A stretch of DNA of 56,633 bases from Flagellimonas alvinocaridis (GTDB lineage Bacteria; Bacteroidota; Bacteroidia; Flavobacteriales; Flavobacteriaceae), in NCBI RefSeq assembly GCF_004916895.1, contig NZ_SNTZ01000016.1, forward strand, positions 1 through 56,633, written 5' to 3'. The notes below the pieces were generated by a model. The model worked only from the letters and a program-made list of their open reading frames with translations, was not told where the DNA came from and made no database searches. Position numbers and translations under genes: made by a program. This document shows, one piece after another, positions 33,624-43,064 of this stretch (the stretch's first letter is position 1; every line of letters begins with the position of its first letter).

Positions 33624-34571
33624 ATGACTTTCAAGAAAAAAACCTTGTACGTTTTATGTAATGCCCTACTCCTAGGGGCCGTCTTTGCAATGAATGCCCA
33701 AAATAAGATTCCATTGGAAGGTCGATGGGATTTGGAAATGGAGTTTGAGGGAAAGACTGTTCCATCTTGGTTGGAAATCAAACATTCCGGACACGCAACA
33801 CTTATAGGCCGCTTTGTCTTTGCTTTTGGCAGTGCTAGACCTGTTGCGGAAGTAAAAACTTTTGGTGACAATCAATTTTCTTTCAGTATTCCCCGTCAAT
33901 GGGAGCCAGAAGGAACCGATATGGTCTTCCATGGTGCTTTGGTAGACGGCAAACTAAAGGGTACCATGATCTATACTGATGGGTCTGTGAACCATTGGAC
34001 AGGTGTAAGAGCCCCTAAATTGGCTTATACCGAAAATCCAAAATGGGACAAACCCATTGAAGTGTTCAACGGAAAAGACCTTGCAGGATGGCATACCGAC
34101 CGTGACTCAAACCAATGGGTGGTCAAAGATGGTATTCTCACCAGCCCTGAATCTGGAGCTAATTTGATTACCGATGAAAAATTCCAGGATTTTAAGCTAC
34201 ACGTGGAGTTCCGCTATCCAGAAGGAAGTAATAGTGGTATTTACCTTCGTGGCAGATATGAGGTGCAAATTGAGGATGATGAAGGATTGGAACCTTTGGA
34301 TATCTATATTGGTGGTGTCTATGGTTTCTTGGAGCCTACGGAAAATGCAGCCAAAGCTGCCGGGGAATGGCAAACCTATGATATTACCTTGCTAGGGCGA
34401 AGGGTTTCTGTAGTCCTTAATGGGAAACCTGTGATTACCGATGCCACGATTCCTGGGATTACTGGTGGGGCGTTGGATAGTAAGGAAGGAGAACCTGGTC
34501 CATTTATGATCCAAGGAGACCATGGCCCAATTGAGTATAGAAGCTTTGTGGTCACTCCATTGAAGAAGTAG
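33624..34571 (+). CDS. DUF1080 (3-keto-disaccharide hydrolase fold) secreted protein, 315 aa
   Basis: The ATG at 33624 gives a signal peptide (LYVLCNALLLGAVFAMNAQ). An N-terminal beta domain of about 115 residues precedes the DUF1080 jelly-roll: EVFNGKDLAGWHTDRDSNQWVVKDGILTS is split as FNGKDLAGW and WVVKDGILTS, then FRYPEGSNSGIYLRGRYEVQI. This concanavalin-like fold is found in secreted sugar-modifying enzymes of Bacteroidota. A second DUF1080 gene converges from the right. Confidence 0.85.
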   Translation: MTFKKKTLYVLCNALLLGAVFAMNAQNKIPLEGRWDLEMEFEGKTVPSWLEIKHSGHATLIGRFVFAFGSARPVAEVKTFGDNQFSFSIPRQWEPEGTDMVFHGALVDGKLKGTMIYTDGSVNHWTGVRAPKLAYTENPKWDKPIEVFNGKDLAGWHTDRDSNQWVVKDGILTSPESGANLITDEKFQDFKLHVEFRYPEGSNSGIYLRGRYEVQIEDDEGLEPLDIYIGGVYGFLEPTENAAKAAGEWQTYDITLLGRRVSVVLNGKPVITDATIPGITGGALDSKEGEPGPFMIQGDHGPIEYRSFVVTPLKK

Positions 34572-34592
34572 AATACATATTGATTGAACATT

Positions 34593-34623
34593 AAAAAAGC
34601 CGGAATTTAATTCCGGCTTTTTT
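34593..34623. terminator. Bidirectional terminator between convergent DUF1080 genes
   Basis: GCCGGAAT and ATTCCGGC form an 8-bp stem with a TTA loop, flanked by six A on the left and six T on the right, extending the pairing. It serves both the plus-strand gene ending at 34571 and the minus-strand gene ending at 34628. Confidence 0.8.
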
Positions 34624-34627
34624 GTGT

Positions 34628-35233
34628 TTATGATTTTATTGGTACAATCTTAATGTTGCGCCAGTTTACTTTAATTCCGCCTCCATCATGAATCTGAAGT
34701 GCAATGGAACCTTTTCCCTCACCAATCTTTTCATCAGTCAGTGTAACCATTTCAACTCCATTCAACCATGAGGTGATTTTAGCTCCTTCTGCACGGATTT
34801 TCATGGTGTTCCACTCTCCCATTTTAAGGTTCTTGTCTTTTTCCGGATCGGGCTTGATCAACCAGCCGCGACCATAGGATTCGTAGATTCCTCCAGTATC
34901 CTTACCGGGAGGCGCCACCTCTACCTGCCAACCACTTACTTTGGTGCCATCAACGGTAGAACGGATAAAAACACCACTATTGCCATTGGCCTCTTGTTTG
35001 AATTCCAAGGTCAACTCAAAATCATCATAAAACTCATTGGTGGACAAATACCCATATCCAGCTTTAGGTCCACTTTCACAAATGAGCAGTCCGTCTTCCA
35101 CATACCATTTCTCATCTCCATGAACAGTCCAGCCGACCAGATTTTCCCCATTGAACAATTCGATTGCGTTTTGTTGGGCACAGCCCACTAACGAGATACA
35201 TGCCAACAAAAGGCCAAAAAAAGTTAGTTTCAT
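34628..35233 (-). CDS. DUF1080 lipoprotein, 201 aa
   Basis: The start at 35233 gives a lipoprotein signal (LTFFGLLLACISLVGCAQQ). The mature part is a single DUF1080 domain: ELFNGENLVGWTVHG, YVEDGLLICESG, EFKQEANGNSGVFIRS and GEWNTMKIRAEGAKI. Probably a periplasmic or surface glycoside-active protein. It is shorter than the convergent DUF1080 gene because it lacks the extra N-terminal domain. Confidence 0.85.
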   Translation of the reverse strand: MKLTFFGLLLACISLVGCAQQNAIELFNGENLVGWTVHGDEKWYVEDGLLICESGPKAGYGYLSTNEFYDDFELTLEFKQEANGNSGVFIRSTVDGTKVSGWQVEVAPPGKDTGGIYESYGRGWLIKPDPEKDKNLKMGEWNTMKIRAEGAKITSWLNGVEMVTLTDEKIGEGKGSIALQIHDGGGIKVNWRNIKIVPIKS

Positions 35234-35399
35234 AATGTAATGATGGTTTCTTGATTTTAAGATTCTGAAAAGATACTGAAACTTTGATGGATTTGACAAG
35301 ACCCATGGTAGGGTTTTTCTAACAAAGGTTGTTTATTATGTAGCGACCACAACTAAATTACATCCTAAAAGCTCTAACGTCTAACTCAAAAACAATACC

Positions 35400-35567
35400 A
35401 TGGATGTAGTCAAAGAAATCATTCAGAACAGTGCCATCGGACCATTGCCGATGGGATACAAAAGATTGGTGCTCTCCCTTTTTGTATCCATTGTGTGCAC
35501 ATTGCTTTTTATGTTGATCCTATTGCTGATCAACGGGGCCACGGCCAATTTCCACTACGGTTACTAA
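35400..35567 (+). CDS. Small membrane protein, 55 aa
   Basis: The ATG at 35400 opens a 55-residue frame with one long hydrophobic helix (LVLSLFVSIVCTLLFMLILLL) and a short tail (ATANFHYGY). Its last codon overlaps the 3' end of the M14 gene on the other strand by 4 bp. The clear membrane segment makes it a likely real small protein. Function unknown. Confidence 0.55.
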   Translation: MDVVKEIIQNSAIGPLPMGYKRLVLSLFVSIVCTLLFMLILLLINGATANFHYGY

Positions 35568-37012
35568 CGATAAATCAAGGCATTTCCAAAGTTTTGTTCT
35601 TCAATGGGTTTGGATAAATCCAGCAGAAATCCATTGATGACGGCATGGGTTATTTTATCTCCTTTCTTTAAAAAGAAAGTAGGGTTTACGCCGGGTTGTA
35701 AACGAAAAGGTGTCAATTTGAAATCTTCCCCTACAAGATGGACAGGGGTGTTCACAGCAGGATCTAGCTTTGGTAGCGCAGTTTTTAAATAGGCCACACC
35801 TTCTTTCAAGAGGTTTTGGGTATACCCCTCACCTGTAGCGGAAACCATTCTTGGAGGAACAATAGTATATCCCGAAGCATCAAAGGTTTCATATCCGTAG
35901 AAAGTGGATAAATCCCCTTGATCACCTACAGAACTTCGGTAATAAAAATGATTGTGGTCAGTAAGGTCCACTTCGTTACGGTAAATTCCCAAGTCCAGAA
36001 TATAATCCTCACCCAAAAGATTATAGGTGGCGTTCGCAATTTTTAGATCGAACAACTTCCTATCATTATGGGGTATTTTCTCGTAATCCTCAATGGGAAT
36101 ATTTTTGTAGGTGTCTTTGGCTATGGTATACAATGCTGAGAGAATGGACACATAGTTCAACTTTCTGATTTCCTGTTTTTCCACATCGTTGGCATAACCA
36201 CCTGATTCTATCAAAATTAAACTGGTTCCCCATTTTGCTATATTATCCCCAAAAGCACGGGGTTCAAAATCATCGCTATAACGTCCAACCTGGCCCGGGG
36301 CATAATTCTGGATAATCTTGTTCATGTACACAATGATTTTCATGGCATTGGCTCGAATTTCATTGATGTCCTTTTCATAATTATAGGCTGTGGCCAAATA
36401 AGAGATAGTCGCGGGTTTATTGGTCAATTCTGCATTGTAGTACGTACTTTGATCATGTAGATTGAAACCGAAATCGGCATTTAGGCTGTCCCGTATACGC
36501 TTTAAGGCCCTTCCTTCAGGAGATTGTAAGCGAAGCGCATCCCTATTGATATCTATACCCAAGGTGTTCCTGCGTTGGAACACTTCCGCTCCATCTGGAT
36601 TGAGCATCGGTAAAAAATGTAAGGACAATTGGGATAGTATTTCTTGCTTTTCCTTTTTGAAGTCATTAGAGTCCAGAAAATGAAGAATATCAAAAATCGC
36701 TTGGGTGGCCGTTGGCTCATTGCCGTGCATCTGTGACCATAAAAACACATTGATTTTCCCCGTTCCAATACTGATCAAATTCAGATTTCTGCCCTCAATG
36801 GATTCGCCCACTTTTTGGACCTTGAACTTTGAATTTGCATCAAATTGTTGGATCAGGGGTTGGATATCGATATGTTTTACCCTCCTCTTGTCCAAAGAAG
36901 GCTCTTTGTACTTTTCATAGGTTTCATACAATTGGGAAGTAATTGCCTCTTGTCCGTAAATAGACAACGTGGTCAATACCAATATAAAGGGCAACAGTTT
37001 TTTTAGCATCAT
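35564..37012 (-). CDS. Secreted M14 zinc carboxypeptidase-like protein
   Basis: The ATG at 37012 gives a signal peptide (LKKLLPFILVLTTLSIYGQ). The M14 domain shows SQMHGNEPTATQAI (HxxE zinc ligands), GIDINRDALRLQSPE and FNLHDQSTYYNAE (third ligand His), with LILIESGGYAND as the candidate catalytic Glu region. At 482 residues it is longer than a minimal M14 domain, with a C-terminal beta extension. It begins 1 bp after the amidase gene ends, suggesting an operon with the two wall-active genes upstream. Confidence 0.85.
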   Translation of the reverse strand: MMLKKLLPFILVLTTLSIYGQEAITSQLYETYEKYKEPSLDKRRVKHIDIQPLIQQFDANSKFKVQKVGESIEGRNLNLISIGTGKINVFLWSQMHGNEPTATQAIFDILHFLDSNDFKKEKQEILSQLSLHFLPMLNPDGAEVFQRRNTLGIDINRDALRLQSPEGRALKRIRDSLNADFGFNLHDQSTYYNAELTNKPATISYLATAYNYEKDINEIRANAMKIIVYMNKIIQNYAPGQVGRYSDDFEPRAFGDNIAKWGTSLILIESGGYANDVEKQEIRKLNYVSILSALYTIAKDTYKNIPIEDYEKIPHNDRKLFDLKIANATYNLLGEDYILDLGIYRNEVDLTDHNHFYYRSSVGDQGDLSTFYGYETFDASGYTIVPPRMVSATGEGYTQNLLKEGVAYLKTALPKLDPAVNTPVHLVGEDFKLTPFRLQPGVNPTFFLKKGDKITHAVINGFLLDLSKPIEEQNFGNALIYR

Positions 37013-37013
37013 C

Positions 37014-37673
37014 TTATTTTGTGGGTACAGGCTTAAAGTTATATTTTTTAGTGGCTTTTCGAACTTTTTCCATGAAGTCCATTCCAGGGTCTGTTTTTGT
37101 GGTACGGTAGCCATCATCCACTTCCAACCAAAGGGGATGACCTTCAAACTGTGTATATTCTTGATGGCCGATTACGTACTCAATATCGTATTTTGATGCC
37201 AAATATTCCACCAAATAAATGTTGGATTTAAGCTGCGCTTTGGTCAACGGCAAATCTTTGCCCCCACCCACATTTTCCACTCCAATGGCACAATGGTTCA
37301 ACCCTATGGTGTGTCTTGCCATCGTAGTTTCGGGCATCAACCGGTAAATGGTACCGTCTCTGTCCACCAAAAAGTGGGAAGAAACGTTTAACCCGCTCAC
37401 ATTTTCCAGTGCAGGGCGCCAGTTGGGCAGTGTTGGGTTGTTAAATGCCCTAAATGATGCTTCCAAGGTTGGGATGACTGTCCAGTGCAACACGACCATT
37501 TTTGGAACAATGTCCGGGGTGTCCTGTTCCAGCTCATAACGCTGGGCCAAGTATTCCTTGGTAAGTTCTATACGTTGTTCGTTAAAAAGGATGGGGATAT
37601 CCACAATTTGTCTTTTTACGGAACAAGACCAGGTTGCAATTGCCAATAAAGAGAGGAACAGTATTTTTTTCAT
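37014..37673 (-). CDS. N-acetylmuramoyl-L-alanine amidase (Amidase_2) lipoprotein
   Basis: A 219-residue lipoprotein (SLLAIATWSCSVKR). The zinc amidase domain has VVLHWTVIPTLEAS (first His), ARHTIGLNHCAIGVENVGGG and YVIGHQEYTQFEGHPLW, then TKTDPGMDFM with the usual K-T-DPG signature. It cleaves the amide between MurNAc and peptide, for wall recycling or remodelling. It overlaps the 3D-domain gene by 4 bp. Confidence 0.9.
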   Translation of the reverse strand: MKKILFLSLLAIATWSCSVKRQIVDIPILFNEQRIELTKEYLAQRYELEQDTPDIVPKMVVLHWTVIPTLEASFRAFNNPTLPNWRPALENVSGLNVSSHFLVDRDGTIYRLMPETTMARHTIGLNHCAIGVENVGGGKDLPLTKAQLKSNIYLVEYLASKYDIEYVIGHQEYTQFEGHPLWLEVDDGYRTTKTDPGMDFMEKVRKATKKYNFKPVPTK

Positions 37674-38104
37674 TGAAGGGTATTTTGCGTAAAAATAGTG
37701 TCCAAAGGGAGAGCATAGCAAATTTGCAACCTCTTTTTTCCCCATTCCCGCGCTTTTTTTACATCTTTTCCCATGTAGATGTCAATTCGGTTTTTCCACT
37801 TCCAGTGCATTTTGTCCTTTACATAAAAGGTGTCTGGAAAGGTGTCTATTTTAACCATCGTATTGTGTGTAAGCCCCATTTTAATGAGGTCGCGTGAGAC
37901 CGCAATGCATTTCATGCCGGGTTTTAAGGTATCCCCCCATGCAGCTACCGAGGGAGAAATACTATCCGTTTGCCAAAAGACAGAATTATAGGCCGAAGCA
38001 GTTACCTCATGCCCCAACCATTCAAACTGGGGAGGTTTCAATTTAGCATCAGGCTTTTTGGAGCAAGCCGTGGCAAGAATAAATATGAAGAGTAGTTTTC
38101 GCAA
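37670..38104 (-). CDS. 3D-domain lipoprotein
   Basis: A 144-residue lipoprotein (LLFIFILATACSKKPD). The domain VTASAYNSV, GDTLKPGMKCIAVSRDLIKMGL and WKNRIDIYMGKDVKKAREWG is the 3D double-psi barrel known from MltA-type lytic transglycosylases, including the conserved aspartate of RIDIYMG. It overlaps the amidase start, so the two probably act together on peptidoglycan. Confidence 0.85.
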   Translation of the reverse strand: MRKLLFIFILATACSKKPDAKLKPPQFEWLGHEVTASAYNSVFWQTDSISPSVAAWGDTLKPGMKCIAVSRDLIKMGLTHNTMVKIDTFPDTFYVKDKMHWKWKNRIDIYMGKDVKKAREWGKKRLQICYALPLDTIFTQNTLQ

Positions 38105-38146
38105 TAGGCCTTGTGTTGATTTCTTAAAGGTACATATTCCTTGGAA

Positions 38147-39019
38147 TCAGCTAGGAAGTGGCACATAGGTGTCATCATCCGTCATCATGGGAAAGGTTTT
38201 GTTCTTCCATGCTTCCTTGGCCTGTTCTATGGTTTCCTTGCTTGAAGAGACAAAGTTCCAAAAAATATGACGCTCCTCTGGGAAGGGTTCACCGCCAAAC
38301 AGTAACAAATGTGTGTTTGGGCTAAGCTTGATGTTACAGGTGTCTTCGACTTTGGATACCAGTATATTTCCTTTTTCGACGACTTCACCACAGGCTTCTA
38401 TACTACCTTCCACAATGCAAATTCCAATTTCCCCTTTAAGTTTCCCGTTCACGTTAAGTGAATAGGCCCCAGCGTTCTTTACTTCAATCATGAACAAAGG
38501 GGAATGTGCCGGAACGGGTGACATTTTCCCATAGCCCTCCCCTGCCACCAAGGTGAATTCTGCATTTTCGTCGTTCCATTTGGGGAGGTCTTTCCCTTCA
38601 ATATGATGGAATTGGGGTTCCATGTTTTCCAATTCTTTGGGCAGTGCCGCCCATATTTGATAGCCATGTGCCGTGAACTCGTTCCCATGCCTCATATCTT
38701 CTGGAGTCCGTTCCGTATGGCTTACCCCCTTCCCTGCGGTCATCCAGTTTACGGAGCCTGGCCGTATGCGCTGATGCGTTCCCATTCCATCCCTGTGGAT
38801 AATTTCCCCTTCTAGCATAAATGTCAGTGTGGATAGGCCAATATGTGGATGTTGGTCCACATCCATATATTTTTGTGGCCCCAGTTGGGTAGGTCCCATA
38901 TGGTCTATAAAAATGAAAGGGCCTATCATTCGCTTCTTTCGGAATGGGATAAGTCTTCCCACCAAAAAATCGCCTATATCCCTGCTGCGTTCTTCAATGA
39001 TCAATCCTATGTTGGACAT
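38147..39019 (-). CDS. Pirin family protein
   Basis: A 290-residue bicupin. The N-terminal cupin has FIDHMGPTQLGP, DVDQHPHIGLSTLTFMLEG (metal His pair), HRDGMGTHQRIRPGSVNWMTAGKG (split: HRDGMG and GSVNWMTAGKG) and SHTERTP. The C-terminal pirin domain ends with FGGEPFPEERHIFWNFVSSS, read as GGEPFPEE plus FWNFVSSS. Iron-binding; some pirins oxidise quercetin. Confidence 0.9.
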   Translation of the reverse strand: MSNIGLIIEERSRDIGDFLVGRLIPFRKKRMIGPFIFIDHMGPTQLGPQKYMDVDQHPHIGLSTLTFMLEGEIIHRDGMGTHQRIRPGSVNWMTAGKGVSHTERTPEDMRHGNEFTAHGYQIWAALPKELENMEPQFHHIEGKDLPKWNDENAEFTLVAGEGYGKMSPVPAHSPLFMIEVKNAGAYSLNVNGKLKGEIGICIVEGSIEACGEVVEKGNILVSKVEDTCNIKLSPNTHLLLFGGEPFPEERHIFWNFVSSSKETIEQAKEAWKNKTFPMMTDDDTYVPLPS

Positions 39020-39070
39020 GTGGTAAATGTTTATATTTAGAAACAGAAAGTTACAAATACATCCAACACC

Positions 39071-40413
39071 ATGAAACTACTTAAACGTGTTTTGCTGCTC
39101 CTGCTTATTATAGTCGGAGTGGCGGTATACCTAAATTACCCCAAATTGAATATCATTTCTGGTTATGCGGCAAAAAATATGGCCTCTGGGGTCTTTGTGG
39201 CAGAGCGTTCGGCCGCATCCATGAATACGTATGATAACAATGTGCCTTTAATAGAGTTGGCCGAAACCCAAGTGGATGAAACAGAAGAATCAGCTTCCTC
39301 TACGGTTTATGGGTTGATGGAACGTACTGCAGTGTATCGTGATGGATTGGGAACCGTACTGATTAATGATAGCTATGATCCTGACAAATTGACCATTCGC
39401 CCCCATCGGAACAAAATTATGGACACCATTCCATACCCTTACGGACAGGCAGAACCTCTGGATTCCATTTTTGAGGAAGTGGATTTGGGGCAACTCAGTA
39501 AAGCAGTGGCCATGGCCTTTGGCAATCCAGATGTACAGAAAACACGTACCCTTTTGGTGCTCTACAAAGGTCATTTGCTCACCGAAAAATATATAGAGGG
39601 CTTTACCAAGGATACTCCTATTTTGGGGTGGTCCATGACCAAAAGCGTTTTAGCCACCTGTTTTGGGGTTTTGGAACATCAGGGCAAGTTGGAAATGGAT
39701 TGGCCTGCTCCAATTGCAGAATGGAAAGCCGATGAACGAAAGAACATTACCTTAAACCATTTGCTGCGTATGCAAAGCGGGTTGGAATGGAATGAGGATT
39801 ATAGCGGAATTTCTGATGTTACCCAAATGTTGTTCTTGGATAGCGATATGACACAAAAACAAAGAGAAAAAAAACCATTGCACCCCCTACGGAGATTTGG
39901 AACTATTCTTCAGGAACCACCAATCTACTTTCCGGGATACTCAGACAACAGTTCAGAAGCCATCAGGAATATTTGGATTTCCCCTACTCCAGTTTAATTG
40001 ATAAAATTGGCATGCATTCCATGGTTTTGGAGGCCGATATTGCCGGGAATTATGTGGGGTCCTCCTATGCTTGGGCCAGCACACGTGATTGGGCCCGTTT
40101 TGGACAGTTGTATCTGGACAGGGGAAAATGGAATGGGGAACAAATCTTTGCCCCAGAGTGGGTAGACTATATCACTACCCCTACCCTGCACTCTAACGGA
40201 ACCTATGGGGCACACTTTTGGCTCAATGCCGAAGGCAAGTATCCAGATGTGCCCAAAGACCTATTCTCCTGTAATGGCTACCAAGGACAATATGTGTTTG
40301 TGATACCGTCCAAGGATTTGGTCGTTGTGCGTACCGGTTTGGCCGAGGAACCGGAATTTGACGTGAATGGCGTATTGTCAGCCATCGTGAAATCTGTTCA
40401 GAATGTCGATTAA
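39071..40413 (+). pseudogene. Serine hydrolase (beta-lactamase family) split by a -1 frameshift at an A8 run
   Basis: Two frames encode one class C-like serine hydrolase. The first (39071-39997) has a membrane-anchored N-terminus and WSMTKSV, the SxxK nucleophile motif. The second, open from about 39874 to 40413, begins with APPTEIWNYSSGTTNLLSG, containing the second-motif YSSG, and continues to LVVVRTGLAEE. The frames join at GAA-AAA-AAA-CC (39867-39876); one more A, or a -1 slip there, restores a 447-residue protein. The A-AAA-AAA heptamer is a classic slippery sequence. It may be a pseudogene, a sequencing error or a recoded gene. Confidence 0.75.
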
Positions 40414-40550
40414 ATCATACCGAAGTTGAAATAAACCACAATAAAGGATATATTCACAACAATAATTTCTTTTACAGGGACACAGATGGTAGTTTTACCA
40501 TGTAATTGATTCGAAAGTAAATTTTTTCATTTTCATATAGTGTTCTCGTA

Positions 40551-40582
40551 AAAGAGTCTTGACCCAAGTGGCAAGGCTCTTT
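40551..40582 (+). terminator. Intrinsic terminator
   Basis: AAAGAGTCTTG and CAAGGCTCTTT form an 11-bp stem with one G-U pair around a 10-base loop, followed by TTTGG. It lies about 140 bp after the serine hydrolase frame and ahead of the next plus-strand gene. Confidence 0.6.
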
Positions 40583-40614
40583 TTGGTTTATACAAGGATT
40601 CATAATATATATAC

Positions 40615-40956
40615 ATGAGAATTGGATTAGTCTTAGCCTGGTTGTTCATAGCTTCCCAAGTTGTTCTTATTGTTTATTCAAGGTTTATTCCCGAACGTTT
40701 TTTCTGTTGGGCCCCTTTTGATGAACAGACCGTTTATACAATAAATGTTGTTATAGATGGGGATTCGTTATCCATGGAGGAGGTCGAAAAAAGATATAGA
40801 TACAGTCCAGATGCCATAGAACCTAGGGCTATAGATAACATTTTTTCCATCGTGGAACAGTATGAAAAAACATATGGTAAAACTGACAATGCCAAAGTGA
40901 GCATAACATATTCAACTAACGGACATCCTTCAAAAACATGGTACTATCCTCAATAG
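40615..40956 (+). CDS. Membrane-anchored hypothetical protein, 113 aa
   Basis: One N-terminal membrane span (LVLAWLFIASQVVLIVY) is followed by a soluble domain with no recognised motif. It overlaps the HTTM-like gene by 19 bp, so the two are translationally linked. In such pairs the small protein is probably an accessory of the membrane protein. Confidence 0.7.
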   Translation: MRIGLVLAWLFIASQVVLIVYSRFIPERFFCWAPFDEQTVYTINVVIDGDSLSMEEVEKRYRYSPDAIEPRAIDNIFSIVEQYEKTYGKTDNAKVSITYSTNGHPSKTWYYPQ

Positions 40957-42068
40957 AACAAAACTACCCTTGGCTTCCAAAATTTTATCCGTGGCGCAGT
41001 GACACTACTGAAAGGCGTTGGAACATTTTGGTCATGTGCAAACTGCTTTTGGTTATTCTAATTCTAAATGGGTTTATTTGGAAAATCGGCGACCCCTATA
41101 TTCCGCATTTGTCATTTTTGGACATGTTCCAAGACTTCCCGGGTACGTATAAAACCGCAATGCGGGTTGCCTTTGCCATACCTGCGGGATTTTTGCTCAT
41201 TAATTACAAACCACGATTGATGTGTTTTATTTTAGGAATTGCCATTATACTGATTTTATTGGCATCCAAAAGCATTTTCAGGAACCACATTTTTATTTGC
41301 GCCTGTGTCTTTTTAATGTCATCCATCTATAAAAAGGGAGACATTCCCCGTCTTATTTTCATTCAATTGGGAATTGTTTATATAGGTGCAGCTGTCAACA
41401 AGCTTTTTCATGTTGACTGGTGGAATGGACTTTATATGCACAACTGGATGGGCATTCTTATGGAAAACAAGCCGTATTTGCTAATTTTCAATAAAACAGA
41501 AAATCTGGTCTTTGCCCAAGCACTGTCATGGTTTTCCATGTTTTTGGAAGTGGTGATTGGGATATTCTTGTTCACCAAACGATTTAGGAATACAGCGGTC
41601 TATCTGATTGTGTTTTTTCACTTGGTGCTGTTCACGGTGACCATGCAACGTTTTGGGCATTTCTTTGATGACATTGTCATTATTTTGATTGCTTTTGTCA
41701 CTAAAGAATCCGTTCCCATGCAGGTTTATGCCAAAGGAGGATGGTATTCCCTGTCCATGTGGATAAAGAAGTTGTTTGATTGGAATCAAAAAATCACCAT
41801 TAAGAATACAAACTCTGAAAGCTCTGAAGCCGGTCTTTTGGTTTCAACAGATACCCATGAGTATAGAAACCTTGGTGCGGTAACCCACCTTTTGTTTAGC
41901 AGTGGTGGATTCTTTATAATCTTTTTCTTTTTGGATTATTTTTTACAGCTATTTGTTGGCCATCCCGTGGAACACTACATATTGTCTGTTGTTTATTGGG
42001 GTATGCTAATAGTGTTTGTTTTAGGGAAGCAATCGATCAAGGAATCCAGTTATTCTTTCCAAAGTTAG
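40938..42068 (+). CDS. HTTM / vitamin-K-carboxylase-like membrane protein
   Basis: A 376-residue protein with seven or more membrane spans. WWNGLYMHNWMGILMENKPYLLI is split as WWNGLYMHNW and MENKPYLL, and FHLVLFTVTMQRFGHFFDDIV contains histidines typical of the HTTM family (VTMQRFGHF). HTTM proteins are related to gamma-carboxylases but most bacterial members have unknown substrates. Its 3' end overlaps menB on the opposite strand by 32 bp. Confidence 0.7.
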   Translation: MVLSSIEQNYPWLPKFYPWRSDTTERRWNILVMCKLLLVILILNGFIWKIGDPYIPHLSFLDMFQDFPGTYKTAMRVAFAIPAGFLLINYKPRLMCFILGIAIILILLASKSIFRNHIFICACVFLMSSIYKKGDIPRLIFIQLGIVYIGAAVNKLFHVDWWNGLYMHNWMGILMENKPYLLIFNKTENLVFAQALSWFSMFLEVVIGIFLFTKRFRNTAVYLIVFFHLVLFTVTMQRFGHFFDDIVIILIAFVTKESVPMQVYAKGGWYSLSMWIKKLFDWNQKITIKNTNSESSEAGLLVSTDTHEYRNLGAVTHLLFSSGGFFIIFFFLDYFLQLFVGHPVEHYILSVVYWGMLIVFVLGKQSIKESSYSFQS

Positions 42069-42879
42069 GTTTGCGTTTTTCCAAAAACGCATTTCTACCT
42101 TCTTTGGCTTCCTCGGTCATATAGGCCAATCGGGTGGCTTCACCGGCAAATACCTGCTGACCAACCATGCCATCGTCGGTAAGGTTCATGGCAAACTTGA
42201 GCATCTTGATTGAAGTGGGCGACTTGGCCAAAACTTCCTGAGCCCATTCATAAGCAGTAGCTTCAAGTTCTTCATGGGGTACAACGGCGTTTACCATACC
42301 CATTTCATAGGCTTCTTGTGCCGAATAGTTTCGACCCAAGAAGAAAATTTCCCTAGCTTTCTTTTGTCCAACCATTTTAGCCAAATAAGCCGATCCATAA
42401 CCACCATCAAAACTGGTCACATCAGCGTCTGTTTGTTTAAAAATGGCGTGTTCCTTACTGGCAAGAGTCATATCACATACCACATGTAGACTATGTCCAC
42501 CTCCAACGGCCCAGCCTGGCACTACAGCAATGACAACCTTGGGCATAAAGCGGATGAGGCGCTGTACCTCCAAAATGTTCAAACGGTGATAGCCATCTTC
42601 ACCCACATATCCTTGATGCCCCCTGGCCTTTTGGTCTCCGCCACTACAAAACGCCCATTTACCATCTTTGGTGGAAGGTCCTTCTGCCGAAAGTAGCACT
42701 ACCCCTATGGATGTGTCCTCTTGGGCATCATAAAAAGCTTGGTAGAGCTCACTGGTTGTTTTTGGGCGAAACGCATTGCGTACATTGGGTCTGTTAAAGG
42801 CAATTCGGGCGACCCCATCACTTTTTTTATAGGTGATATCTTCAAATTCTTGGACAGTTTGCCAGTTAGGTGATTTCAT
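42037..42879 (-). CDS. menB: 1,4-dihydroxy-2-naphthoyl-CoA synthase MenB
   Basis: A 280-residue crotonase-fold enzyme that closes the second ring in menaquinone synthesis. Signatures are WAFCSGGDQKARG, VVPGWAVGGGHSLHVVCD (oxyanion hole) and TDADVTSFDGGYGSAYLA with the catalytic Asp. The ATG at 42879 gives the usual N-terminus (WQTVQEFEDI). It stands alone; the other men genes are not in the window. Confidence 0.95.
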   Translation of the reverse strand: MKSPNWQTVQEFEDITYKKSDGVARIAFNRPNVRNAFRPKTTSELYQAFYDAQEDTSIGVVLLSAEGPSTKDGKWAFCSGGDQKARGHQGYVGEDGYHRLNILEVQRLIRFMPKVVIAVVPGWAVGGGHSLHVVCDMTLASKEHAIFKQTDADVTSFDGGYGSAYLAKMVGQKKAREIFFLGRNYSAQEAYEMGMVNAVVPHEELEATAYEWAQEVLAKSPTSIKMLKFAMNLTDDGMVGQQVFAGEATRLAYMTEEAKEGRNAFLEKRKPNFGKNNWIP

Positions 42880-43064
42880 AAATATGGTATTTGAAGCACA
42901 AAGTACGGTATTTTTAAAATTTATGGGACAGTGAACTATCAAGACTTTTCTAGCATAAGTCATCCATACAAAGGATTGGTTTTTCTTTTTTTACGCTATG
43001 CACTATGCAGATGGCATGAACATAAAATTCACTAAATTGGTTACCATCACTAAATAACCTAATT

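Noticed and set aside
39973..40413. Independent second serine hydrolase gene
   Set aside because: The frame begins in the middle of the hydrolase fold and is open upstream to the A8 run, so it is the 3' part of the preceding gene.
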